A stretch of DNA of 64,000 nt from NCBI GenBank assembly GCA_019925795.1, contig CM034304.1, positions 124,001-188,000 of the forward strand. Reading direction: 5' to 3'. How positions within the stretch are numbered: the stretch's first letter is position 1; each line of letters starts with the position of its first letter. Positions 11,980 through 21,953 of this stretch are shown piece by piece. This DNA is from Dendrobium chrysotoxum (taxonomy: Eukaryota > Streptophyta > Magnoliopsida > Asparagales > Orchidaceae). Under the pieces are notes generated by a model, which saw only the letters and a program-made list of their open reading frames with translations, did no database searches and was not told the DNA's origin. A program made the position numbers and the translations under genes.

Positions 11980-13758
11980 ATGGCTAACTGTAACAATTGT
12001 AATACTGCTGAAGGTTATTCTATTACTAGACCACCGTTGTTTGACAATATTCCTTTTGATTTTTGGAAAACACGCATGTCTACTTTTCTGTATTCTATTG
12101 ATTATCGAATGTGGATGCTAGTTAAGGACGGATACGAACCACCTTTTCGAATGATTAACAATATGAAAACTGAATTGCCATTTGCTGGTTGGACGTTTGA
12201 TGATCATGATTTAGCACAGTTGAATGTAAAATGTTTGAACTATTTCTTTTGTACTTGTACAACGGGAAAGGAAATCTGGGATAGGTTATGTATAACATAC
12301 GAAGGTACAACTGAAGTCAAACAATCTAGGTTAAACATCTTGTTACATGATTACAAACTTTTTCGCATGAAACCTAGTGAGACTATTTCAGAAATGTACA
12401 CAAGGTTCACTCAGATTGTTACCTCTTTGCATGCTTTAGGTAGAGAACTTACCAACTACGAAAGAGTGAACAAGATTCTTAGATGTTTGCCTGCTTCTTA
12501 TGATGCTAAGATTACTGCTATTACTGAATCCAAAGATTTAAATACTTACTCTATTGACAGCTTACTTGGATCACTCATTGCTTACGAGCAAGGGGTGAAC
12601 CAAAGGCAACTTGATGCAGGAGAACGCAAGAAAGAGAAGACCGTGGCACTAAAGGCCAAAGATTCAGATGCTAGCACTTCCAAGTCTGATAGCGATGAAG
12701 TTGCCTTAATCACAAGGCAATTCAAAAGCTTTCTAAGGAAGAAACATAAGAACTATCAGAAGTGGAACAAGGGTAAGTTCAATAAAAACTTTAAGGGTTC
12801 ATCTGAATCGGTTTGTTTTGAATGCAGGAAGCCTGGACACATTAAGGCTGATTGTCCAACACTTAAAGTTCACCCAAGCAAGGAGAAGGGTGAGGAGAAA
12901 CCAAAGTTCAGAAAGGATAAGAAGCGGATTCAGAAGGCGTTCTGGGCAGACTCTGCATCCGACTCTTCTGAGACTGAAGTTGAAGAGGAGGAAACAAACT
13001 TGGGTCTGATGGCGGATGATCACCCTGGTCAGTCGGACCAGGAAGAGGTATGTGAGCTTACTTACGATCAGTTATTTGAAGTTTCTGAAAAGATTCATAC
13101 ATCGTATAGGAAGCTTAAGAAAACCCATGCTAGTTTGAAACTAGATTATCTGACTTTGCAAAAAGAGCATGAAGTGTTGATTAAGGATCATTCCACCATT
13201 GATAGCAATCACATGTCTTTACTAGATGAGTTTGATGAACTGAATAAAAAGCATTCTGATTTAATTATTGAGCATAACTTGTTAAAAACATCGCATGGTG
13301 AATTAGAACTTGCTTTTAAGAAAGTGAATGATTTGGCATCTGAGTTAGAAAGTATTGAAAGTGCAAAAACGTTTGAAATTGGAAGTTTAAACAAACACAT
13401 TAAGTTTTTGAAAGTGAAAATCAGTGCTTTTGAAAATAATAAAACACCGCCTACTTTTGAACAATTTTATGCACCGCCACCTTTTAAAAATTCTGTTGCA
13501 AGTTCATCAAAGAATGTTTCATACACTACTAGGCAGAGGCACTATCACTCACGACATTTAGTTAATCCTTTTCCTGGTGTTAGATGTTTTTCATGAGGCC
13601 TGTTAGGACACATATCACACACTTGTACTATTCACCGTAGTACACATTGGGTGTGGAGACCCAAACTGCCTGTTTCACAGCACAGCACGCATGCATCGCA
13701 TTCTTCTTTTCATAAGAAGGAACCCAAACCTGTTTGGGTTCCTAAGACTGACATTTGA
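11980..13758 (+). pseudogene. gag: gag of element A, one nonsense codon and one small deletion
   Basis: Gag forms the cytoplasmic particle that packages the RNA. The ATG at 11980 opens a reading frame with the copia Gag signature FDFWKTRMSTFL near the N-terminus (UBN2/copia gag-polypeptide type), a CCHC knuckle CFECRKPGHIKADC (about 12815-12856), an acidic stretch and a long coiled coil (about residues 360-490). The frame stops at 13594-13596, where TGT of a second knuckle (CFSC..GHISHTC) has become TGA. Reading on in the same frame gives about 53 more conserved residues to TGA at 13756-13758. The segment ALKSENYMRVS, present in the B and C Gags, is missing (33-bp in-frame deletion near 12250). 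ATG choice is supported by the same start in B and C. Confidence 0.9.
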
Positions 13759-13769
13759 TGATTTTGTAG

Positions 13770-16700
13770 GTGTGCTCTCACACAAGACCTCGTGAGAGCA
13801 TATGGTACCTGGACAGCGGATGTTCTAGACATATGACTGGAGATGCAAATCAGTTCATTTCGCTGGAGGCCAGAGCTGGAGGCAAGGTTACACTTGGAGA
13901 TAACACCACCAGGAAGGTGGTAGGCACAGGTATAATTGGTGATTCAAAGAGCTTTATGATTGATAATGTTTTGCTTGTAGATGGACTGAAACACAACTTG
14001 CTGAGCATTAGTCAACTCTGCGACAAGGGATACAGCATCAAATTCCTTCCCACTGGCTGCTTTTTAAGCTTAAATAATGAAGTTGTTTTGCAGGGGCAAA
14101 GGATCAACAACGTCTACAAGCTGGATGTAAGTAGCATTAAATCTGATAATTCAATTTGCTTAAAAACTGCTGCTGATGAGTCTTGGTTATGGCATAAGAG
14201 ATTGTGTCATGCCAGTATGAAAACCCTTAGGAGAGTCACCCAAAAGGACTTAGTTAGAGGTGTGCCCAAGCTTAAGTTCACTAAGGATCACCTGTGTGAT
14301 GCCTGTCAGTTGGGGAAGCAAGTCCAGTCCTCTTTGCACTCAGTTAAGGACATTAGCACATCTAGACCTTTAGAAGTTCTTCACATGGACCTCTTTGGAC
14401 CCATTAGCACTGCCAGCTTAGGGGGGAGAGTCTATGGTTTTGTGATTGTTGATGATTATTCAAGGTTCACTTGGGTTAAGTGTTTGTCACACAAGTCTGA
14501 GTCATTTGATGAGTTTAGATCTTTCTCTACTTGGATTCAGAAGAAGTTAGGATGTGAGATTATTACCATCCATAGTGATCACGGAGGGGAGTTTGAAAAT
14601 GAAAGATTTGGAAGTTTTTATGAGGATCATGGGATTAGTCACAATTTTTCAGCTCCTAGGACCCCTCAGCAGAACGGGGTAGCTGAAAGGAAGAACATGA
14701 CCTTAGTAGAAGCCGCTAGAACCATGCTTGCCGAGTATTCACTTCCTAAATACTTTTGGGCTGAAGCGGTGAACACTGCCTGTTATGTGCTGAATAGGGT
14801 GAATGTGAGAGTCAAACTGAACAAGACACCTTATGAGATCATTAAGGGTAGAACACCAAATCTGTCCCACCTCCATGTCTTTGGCTGTAAGGTTTTCATT
14901 CTGAACAACGGGAAGTCACCCTTAGGAAAATTTGACCCCAAATCTGATGAAGGAGTGTTCTTAGGATATTCAAGTGTGGGGAAATCCTTTAGGGTGTTCA
15001 ATAGGAGGACTTTGGTGGTGGAAGAAACAACCCATGTAGTGTTTGATGAATCTGATCCTAAGGAGTCTAGATCTGAAGTAGAAGATGAAGAGATTGTTGA
15101 GGTTACCCAAGGAGTTGGAAATACAAATTTGGAGGAAAGGGTAGAACCTCAAACAGAGTTGCCTAGAGATTGGAGATATTCTTCGAGTCATCCTAAGGAA
15201 CTGATCTTAGGAGACCCTTCTGAAGGTGTTAGGACTAGGCATGGACTTAGGAAGGAAGTAAGCCATTCTGCCATTATCTCAATGACTGAACCCACCAACA
15301 TCAATCAAGCCTTGTCAGATGAGTTTTGGATTTTAGCTATGCAGAAAGAATTGAATCAATTTGTAAGGAATGATGTTTGGGAGTTAGTAGAAAGACCTAG
15401 AAACCAAAGTATTGTGGGAACCAAGTGGGTCTTTAAGAATAAGATGAATGATTCTGGTGTGGTGGTGAGAAATAAGGCAAGATTGGTGGCTAAGGGGTAT
15501 AATCAGATAGAAGGGATAGATTTTGAGGAAACTTTTGCCCCTGTAGCTAGATTGGAAGCCATTAGAGTGCTACTAGCCTTTGCCTGTTACAAGGGATTTA
15601 AGCTGTTTCAAATGGATGTCAAGAGTGCCTTTTTAAATGGGGTAATTAAAGAAGATGTATTTGTAGAACAACCCCCATGTTTTGAGAGTTCCCAATATCC
15701 AAGTCATGTCTATAAATTAAAAAAGGCCTTATATAGATTGAAACAGGCACCCAGAGCTTGGTATGAGAGGCTTAGCACATTCCTGTTAGAAAGAGAGTTT
15801 GTTAAGGGGAGCGTAGACACCACCCTTTTTCTGAGGAGATTAGGAGATGACTTACTCATTGTCCAGATCTATGTTGATGATATAATTTTTAGATCTTCTG
15901 ATAAATACTTATGTGAAGAGTTTTCTAAAATAATGAGTAAAGAGTTTGAGATGAGTATGATGGGAGAATTGTCCTACTTTTGGGGTTTAGCATAAGGCAA
16001 ACGGATGATGGAACCTTTCTCAATCAATCAAAATACACTAAGGACATTTTGAAGAAATATGAAATGGACAAAGCCAAGCCAATCAATACTCCCATGCCCT
16101 CCTCAGTTCAGTTAGATAAGGATTCAAATGGAAAATCCGTTGATCAGAAGAAGTATAGAGGGATAATAGGTTCACTGCTTTACTTGACTGCTAGCCGACC
16201 TGATATCATGTTTAGTGTCTGTCTTTGTGCTAGGTTTCAGGCTGATCCTAAAGAGTCCCACCTGACTGCTGTTAAGAGAATTCTCAGATATCTTTTAGGA
16301 ACCCCAAACATAGGAATTTGGTACCCTAGGCACAGCACCTCTTTTGAGATAATTGGATATTCTGATTCTGACTTTGCGGGGTGTAGGGTGGATAGGAAGA
16401 GTACTTCTGGGACTTGTTAATTTATAGGACAGTCGTTAGTCTCCTGGTCCAGTAGAAAACAGAACTCAGTTGTACTTTCCACTGCTGAAGCTGAGTACAT
16501 TGCCTTAGGGAGTTGTGTGGCCCAAGTTCTTTGGTTGAAGCAGCAAGTCTTGGATTTAGGAGTACCCGTTGGCACAATTTCTGTTCTGTGTGATAATACC
16601 AGTGCCATCTGTATCTCTAAGAATCCAATCCAACATTCTAGGACCAAACACATTGACATTAGGCATCACTTCATTAGGGACCATGTTACAAAAGGGGACA

Positions 16701-16819
16701 TTGAGCTACACCACGTAGCAACTGAAAATCAGCTGGCTGACATATTCACGAAACCACTGGCCTTTGACTCATTCAGCATTTTGAGAACCAGATTAGGAGT
16801 GATTGATATAAATGCTTGA
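13770..16819 (+). pseudogene. pol: pol of element A (PR-IN-RT-RNase H), one frameshift and one nonsense
   Basis: Copia-order polyprotein, read from the first codon after TAG at 13767-13769. Aspartic protease: DSG at residues 15-17. Integrase: zinc ligands H142, H147, C176, C179; catalytic D207, D270 and E306 (35 residues between the last two). Reverse transcriptase: YVDD at 701-704. The frame breaks at 15978-15981, where four Ts stand for the five in C, and continues in the next frame to RNase H. TAA at 16418-16420 replaces an expected glutamine codon; the frame then runs on to TGA at 16817-16819. No ATG starts the frame: the codon that is ATG in B and C before TGG-TAC/TGC is ATA here. It should act in the particle and the nucleus, making and inserting cDNA. 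Confidence 0.92.
13771..13802 (+). other. Stem-loop at the gag-pol junction, element A
   Basis: GCTCTCAC (13774-13781) pairs perfectly with GTGAGAGC (13792-13799) around a 10-base loop; T-A and G-U pairs extend it to about 11 bp. It begins 12 bases after the gag stop and spans the start of the pol frame. The same hairpin is at 35321, 48520 and 54346. Candidate recoding signal, or part of a splice-acceptor region (TTTTGTAG just upstream). Confidence 0.75.
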
Positions 16820-18235
16820 TTCTGATGACTGCTGATTTATGATTGTTATGATTGGTATTCTGATTTCTGTTAGTTAGTTTTTTGTATTCTGTTTTCTGAT
16901 TTCTGTTAGTTAGTTTTTGTATTCTGATTTCTGATTTTTGTTAGTTAGTTTTGGTTTGATTATTTGCTTTCAGTTGATTTTATTTCTTCTGCTGATTTCT
17001 GTGTTACCCTTTTTGTTAGTTTGATTTGAGTATTTACTTTGCTATGATTTTCTACCTGTTTTTATTTATTTACGGGTTCATATCTTGCACTTACTATTTT
17101 ATGCTTTTCAAGATCTGATCACCGCTCACTACTTCTGGTGATCTGAATTTTTGACTGAGAGTTTTTACCTTGTTTTGGTTTGGAAGCTGATAAGCAGTGA
17201 TTGACTTCGCTGAATCTGTTAAAGGGAAGAAACATTGATAATTGTTTCTCTTCCTCTAACTCCTTTACTGGTGTGTAGTTTCTTTTGAATAAAAATCCTT
17301 TTCAAAATTAAAATGTTAGTTTTTGAAATAGAGATTATTTTTTCTTCCTACAGTAATCTGCCTCATATCAATAGTGTTTTTCAAAGTCTTGAGTCATTAG
17401 TTTGATTTTCTAAACCAAGTGATTGCATTTATCATATGTTGTATGGATTTTGTTTTGTGAATCGTTCTTCCTTACTGCGGAGAGTCATCTCCTATGTCTG
17501 GAAGATAATCTCACAGCTGAGACTCTTTAATGATTATGAAAAGGAGAAAGCTTACAAAAGATGCGCAGTGCGCTAGATAATTTGAAAAAGAGGCATAAAA
17601 TGAGCCCAAAACTGAAAAGATGCGAAATTGCCAAATTGGATACACAAAGTGTATCAAAAATCAACAGATGCGCAAAGCGCCAACCAATTTGAAAAAGAGG
17701 CACAAAATGAGCCCAACACAAGCTTTCTTTCCTTTCAGATTATTAAATGTCTTAGAAAAATCTGTGCGCCACTTAATATTTTCAAAAGCTTGAGTCTTGA
17801 AAATCCTGATTTCTGATTTTTTACTTTGTAACACTATTATATCAGATATTTTTCTGGAACGAGGCTTGAAAGGATTTCTTTTCAAATCTAATGTCTTTTA
17901 TTCTGAATCGGATTTTTGTTTTGAAAGGGGTTTGCATCGATAAGGTGCCCGGGGTCGGCGCTACGAACGTTGATTATTTCCAACCTTTTCTGGATTTCAG
18001 CGCTGTCAATCATCCTGTCATTGGTTTTCGAATCTAAAGTCAAGGAAAAATTCTGATTTTCTAAGAGCAGTTTAATCAAAAATTATAAATAAAAAAAAAA
18101 ACAAAAAAAAATACTTCTATGTGTTTTTGACGTAAGTTTTATTCGTCTTTTTGTTATTTTGATTTCATGGTTGTGTTTTTTGGATCCTGATCGATCATCT
18201 TCATCCTCCATTCTTTTCTGCTTTTCTTCACATCA
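16820..18235 (+). other. Non-coding spacer between pol and ORF3, element A
   Basis: About 1.4 kb, T-rich, without convincing coding. It starts with roughly three tandem copies of a 40-45 bp unit containing TTCTGTTAGTTAGTTTT (16855-16965), continues through a T-rich stretch, then carries a hairpin cluster (17563-17680) and a TTTTTAC/CTGATTTCTGATTT section. Element C has a collinear version at 57392-58600. Short open frames here (for example 17628-17816) are not conserved as protein. Confidence 0.75.
17563..17680 (+). other. Hairpin cluster in the pol-ORF3 spacer
   Basis: Short inverted repeats in a row: GCGCAGTGCGC (17563-17573), GATACACAAAGTGTATC (17639-17655) and GCGCAAAGCGC (17670-17680), separated by the repeated phrase AATTTGAAAAAGAGGCA and AAAATGAGCCC. 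Element C keeps the series at 58064-58185, with the last stem changed on both arms to GCACAAAGTGC. The function is unknown. Confidence 0.65.
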
Positions 18236-18755
18236 TCCTGGACGATACACCTATCGTCCTGGACGATCCTTTTCATCCTGGACGATCCAAAAAATCGTCC
18301 TGGACGATTCATTCAAAATCATTCCCACTGCTCCTGCTGCTGAAACTACCCCAATTATTGGTGATCGTCCTGGACGATCCTTACATCGTCCTGGACGATA
18401 TGATCCATATCTTCCTGATACGATCAAATGGCTGACATTGCACCAATTACTGCCCATCGTCCTGGACGATCCACCTCATCGTCCTGGACGATCCACGTGT
18501 CAGCTACTAGACAATTGGAATTCAGCCCGTCCGACATATTTATTGCATATCATCCTGGACGATCCACCTAATCGTCCTGGACGATACTTTTCGTCAACGA
18601 TCGTCCAGCCTGACTCCTCGGGACGAGCGCCTGTGTCTAATCATCCTGGACGATCTCTGATCGTCCTGGACGATCGGACCGCCTTTTTGACCAATCGTCC
18701 AGATCGTCATAAATGACCACATCGTCCCGGACGATCCCGCGATCGTACGGGACGA
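18236..18755 (+). promoter_or_regulatory. Internal palindrome array upstream of ORF3 (A type)
   Basis: About 14-15 copies of ATCGTCCTGGACGAT or close variants in 520 bp, mostly in pairs with spacers of 5-7 bp (centres 20-22 bp apart). The unit is the same as in the LTRs of this element. It ends just before a TATA-like box and ORF3. An open frame across it (18159-18716) is a by-product of the repeats. Confidence 0.85.
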
Positions 18756-18768
18756 TCAGTCCGTTCTC

Positions 18769-18776
18769 TATTTAAA
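18769..18776 (+). promoter_or_regulatory. TATA-like box of the ORF3 promoter, element A
   Basis: TATTTAAA lies about 14 bp after the last palindrome and 82 bp before the conserved ORF3 ATG. Element B has TATAAAT at 49823-49829, 79 bp before its equivalent ATG. The equal layout in two diverged families supports a real internal promoter. Confidence 0.6.
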
Positions 18777-18850
18777 CAGCAATTTTCTTCATGTTTTTCA
18801 CACCATTTTTCCTCCACTTTCCTTCTCCTTTCCTCCTCTTTGGTTTCTTA

Positions 18851-19990
18851 ATGGCTGGTGGCAAAAGTTCTCGTCAAAAGGGGGCCAGTTCATCCCGGGG
18901 ACATGTAGATCCTCGCTTCCTGAATGCCGCCGATCAGGCGGCTTTCGAATGCTATCGTAATGTTGGTATCACGCACTCCAAGATTGTCAATCCTCGCACT
19001 CTCACGTATCCCATCTTAGATTTGTTCGCACACACCTCCCTCACCTTCATTCTGACCTTAGCCTTTCCCTTCAATCTGGAACTCCTTCGCATCTTCTTTG
19101 CCAACTTACGCATTTCCGCGGACTACTCCACTCTTCGCTCCTACGTAAATCAACGTCCCGTGGAACTCACGACCGATGATTTTCATAATATCCTCAACTT
19201 GTCTTTCACTGGCGACAAGATCCACACGATCATCACCGATCCTGACTATGATTGGAGTGTCGCCAATCACTTCCTTCGCCATACCAACGCACCCTATCAC
19301 GATAATGCTTGCACTTCCCTTCTCAAGGACGCCCGGACCATTCAGCACGTCCTTCGTTCCTCCGTCATTCCAAAGGCGGGGGATCGGATTCACATTACCC
19401 CGCTCCTGTCCTTGACCACCTACTACATCATGGCCCGTCGAGAATTTAATGCCCCTGATTTGATCATCCGATACATAGAACATCTCACCACCATTAGAGA
19501 TCCGGGCCACAGGCGTCGCCCAAATCTAGCTTTAGGTCATCTTATTCACTATGCCTTAGAGACAAAATATGACCTTCAGTATCCTGTCCCTCCTGATGTC
19601 CCTCCTTCCTTCTTCACAAATAACTCATTCCACGTCCTACACAGCACCCGCCTACATCCGGAGCCTGCCCCGGATGTTGAGGAAGAAGAGGAAGAGGCTG
19701 CTCCAGTTCCTGCTGCACCAGAGGCACCTGCACCCCTTCGCATTGCCTCTCCCCTTGACCACCTGGTGCAGCGCTTCGACCAGTGGGAGGCCCATTTTGA
19801 CTCCTACGTGGTTGCCCAGGAGCAGCAGCACAACGAGGACCTCCAACGCTTCGCGAACTATGCTGCGCAGCAGCAGCAGCAGCACGACCAGGACATGGCC
19901 TGGTTTGGAGCTCACTTTCAGGCCATTCACCATTACTTCTACCCTCCACCGCCACCTCCTTCTTCCGATCAGGATCAGCCTCAGTTTTAG
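18851..19990 (+). CDS. ORF3: extra retrotransposon protein, 'putative plant transposon protein' type
   Basis: An intact 379-codon frame after pol. I chose ATG 18851 (MAGGKSSRQKG) over the in-frame ATG 18791 because the B copy has the matching start M-x-GGxxxR at 49902; the upstream 20 residues are hydrophobic and not conserved. The basic N-terminus is followed by a folded region (LLRIFFANL.., then KAGDRIHITPLLSLTTYYIM) that resembles the Pfam family of putative plant transposon proteins (PF20167; from memory, not searched). An acidic run (EEEEEEAA), a glutamine-rich probable coiled coil and a proline tail (PPPPPPSSDQDQPQF) follow. The B copy keeps this order. Sireviruses often carry an envelope-like ORF here, but I see no convincing signal peptide or membrane anchor. 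A nuclear or DNA-binding role is only inferred, from the promoter. Confidence 0.8.
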   Translation: MAGGKSSRQKGASSSRGHVDPRFLNAADQAAFECYRNVGITHSKIVNPRTLTYPILDLFAHTSLTFILTLAFPFNLELLRIFFANLRISADYSTLRSYVNQRPVELTTDDFHNILNLSFTGDKIHTIITDPDYDWSVANHFLRHTNAPYHDNACTSLLKDARTIQHVLRSSVIPKAGDRIHITPLLSLTTYYIMARREFNAPDLIIRYIEHLTTIRDPGHRRRPNLALGHLIHYALETKYDLQYPVPPDVPPSFFTNNSFHVLHSTRLHPEPAPDVEEEEEEAAPVPAAPEAPAPLRIASPLDHLVQRFDQWEAHFDSYVVAQEQQHNEDLQRFANYAAQQQQQHDQDMAWFGAHFQAIHHYFYPPPPPPSSDQDQPQF

Positions 19991-20257
19991 TTTTCTGTCG
20001 TGTTGTTGTTCTGTATGTGTTTTATTTGATATTTTATTTCCGTGTTATGTTTTTCCCTCCTCCTTTTTGTGATGTCAAAAGGGGGAGTCAGTTGTAGTCG
20101 TGTCGTGTCTGTTTCTGTTTTCTGTTTCAAGTTTTCTGTATTGTTTGAGCTGTTAAATAAAAATTAAAAAAAAAATGTTTGTTTTGTTTGATCTCCTAGT
20201 TTACCTTGGTTTTTAGACTACTTTACAAATGTTTGCCATCATCAAAAAGGGGGAGAT
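19991..20257 (+). other. 3' untranslated region with two polypurine motifs, element A
   Basis: AAAAAGGGGGAGAT (20244-20257) directly abuts the 3' LTR and is the primer for plus-strand synthesis. A second motif, TCAAAAGGGGGAG (about 20075-20087), lies 170 bp upstream. B and C have the same pair. Confidence 0.88.
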
Positions 20258-21953
20258 TGTTGCAAATCTGGATTTGATGATGACAAACATGTTTCCAGTG
20301 TGTTTTGCTTGGCTAATCTGTTTCAGGCACAAAAGACCGCGAGCCACTCAAGCCAACTCAAGATCGGGTCCAAGTGTGTCAAATGTATGATTTTTCCTTT
20401 TATTGAGTCAATTGTAATGTAACTGATTCCCTAGCTAAGTAACCTTGCACACACACACTCAGGGGGAGAGATTGAGTGAATTAGAGTTTCTGTTGCAATT
20501 TTGTTCAGATCGTCCTGGACGATATCCACATCGTCCTGGACGATCCAGTTAAAACAGAAACCCTAATTAGGGCGACTAAGTTAAGAGGGTCTGATTGAGC
20601 CGATCGTCCTGGACGATCTACGGATCGTACGGGACGATATGCCCAAATCAAAAATTCTCAGCCGCCAGATCAAGTTAGGCAAGTTCTTATTTTTAGATAC
20701 TTAGTCTGATCGTCCCGGACGATACGTGTATCGTCCCGGACGATCCAGTACAATCATGCCTAAATTAGTCTGGTAATTAAGGAAAGCAATTAATGTTTAA
20801 TTGATATGATCACATCGTCTAGGACGATCGCAGGATCATCCCGGACGATCGTGATCGTCTTGTGCATTTCAGCTGTACGTCCAGAACTATGTACAGGACG
20901 ATTTGGGGCCTTTTTGAACTAATCGTACCGGACGATTACCCTATCGTCCGGGACGATCAAGTCATTTTTTGGTCGTCCAGTAAAGATTTCTCTGGACGAC
21001 CCGAACTGTCTTCTGGACAATTTCCTTCAATTTGAACTAATCATCCCGGACGATCGCAGGATCGTACGGGACGATATGAACAACTTTTTCTACTGATCGT
21101 CCAGAAGAGCCAGATCGTCTAGGTTGAAACAGTTGAATTTGAACTGATCGTACAGGACGATCTACCGATCGTCCTGGATGATCTTGGCCGACAAGTTGAG
21201 ATTTAGGGCAAATTTTAAGCCCTCCTTTAAAAGAACTTTTTCCAATTTTTGGAAAAATCTTTTGCTGCCTTCCTTCCCTGAGAAATCCTAGAGAGAGAGA
21301 GAGTTGGGAGAGAGAGAAGAGATCTTGTGAGGGGGAGTTAGTGAGGGATTCACTAAGGTTGCTCCAAGCACGGATCAGAGTCGTCTTCTCCGCTCGTCGT
21401 CTGTCGTCTAGTCGGTGTTCTTCGTGGGAGGATCGTTCGCAAGAAGATCGGGTTCTCTGCCCGCTTCAGGAGGAAGCGAAAGGAGTTCGTGGGTTCTCTG
21501 CCCGCTTCAGGAGAAAGCGAAAGGAGTTCGAAGGTTCTCTGCCTGCTTCAGGAGGAAGCGAAAGGAGGACGGGTTCTCTGCCTCACCGTGTGGTGAAAAG
21601 GAGGTGTTTTGTACAGGCTTCTCCGCCTTGCTGTGGGAGCAAAAGGAGAGTCACTTTCGTTTAGTGCAATACCCGGAGGGGAGGCTCCGGGGAGTGGACG
21701 TAGGTTAAGTTGACCGAACCACTATAAAATCTGGTTTGCTTTTCTGATTCAGTTTTGCATTTTACTTTTCAATATAAACTGCTTGTGTGAATATCGTTGG
21801 TTGATCTTTTCGTTATTGTTTACTTGTTTCTGCTGCTAAGTATCGAAAAGATTTTCGTAGTTATCGTGAAATTTTTAAATAACCAATTCACCCCCCCTCT
21901 TGGTTAGCCTCGGGACTAGTTCACTAGGGCTTAACATCCCTTTCGAACTTTCA
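20258..21953 (+). mobile_element. 3' LTR of element A
   Basis: Starts TGTTGCAAATC, ends GAACTTTCA, 1696 bp. It carries the palindrome array (about 20510-21185), TTTAAAA (21226-21232), hairpin modules (about 21450-21690) and the poly-C block. It retains the palindrome pair near 20708-20743 with spacer ACGTGT that is reduced to one palindrome in the 5' LTR. Confidence 0.93.

Larger units (their letters stand above)
10249..21953 (+). mobile_element. Element A: full-length Sirevirus-like Ty1/copia retrotransposon
   Basis: An 11.7 kb element with TG...CA LTRs of 1675 and 1696 bp, CCTAA on both sides, PBS, gag, pol in the copia order PR-IN-RT-RH, an extra ORF3 and polypurine tracts. The Sirevirus assignment rests on the long Gag with coiled coil, the extra ORF after pol, the repeated CAAAAAGGGGGAG motifs and the large LTRs, all of which are established features of that lineage. 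The LTRs differ by few substitutions by eye plus one 21-bp gap between palindromes near 10710, so the insertion is fairly young. Gag and pol are both interrupted, so this copy cannot move by itself; ORF3 is intact. Confidence 0.93.

Noticed and set aside
13594..13596. The first gag stop of A as a programmed signal
   Set aside because: B and C have TGT here, coding a Cys of a zinc knuckle. It is a private nonsense mutation; the conserved gag end is at 13756-13758.
18159..18716. 185-codon frame upstream of ORF3
   Set aside because: It is the palindrome array translated (repeated IVLDD/HRPGR words). Element B has no matching frame, only matching palindromes.
18236..18755. CRISPR array or bacterial operator cluster
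   Set aside because: The repeats are 15-bp palindromes with short spacers inside a plant retrotransposon; there are no cas genes and no prokaryotic context.
18791..18850. Signal peptide for an envelope-like ORF3
   Set aside because: The hydrophobic 20 residues precede the conserved start and have no counterpart in B, whose upstream residues are serine-rich and not hydrophobic.
19614..19955. Antisense frames under ORF3
   Set aside because: They are shadows of the GC-rich, Gln/Ala/Pro-coding part of ORF3, with no conservation in B.
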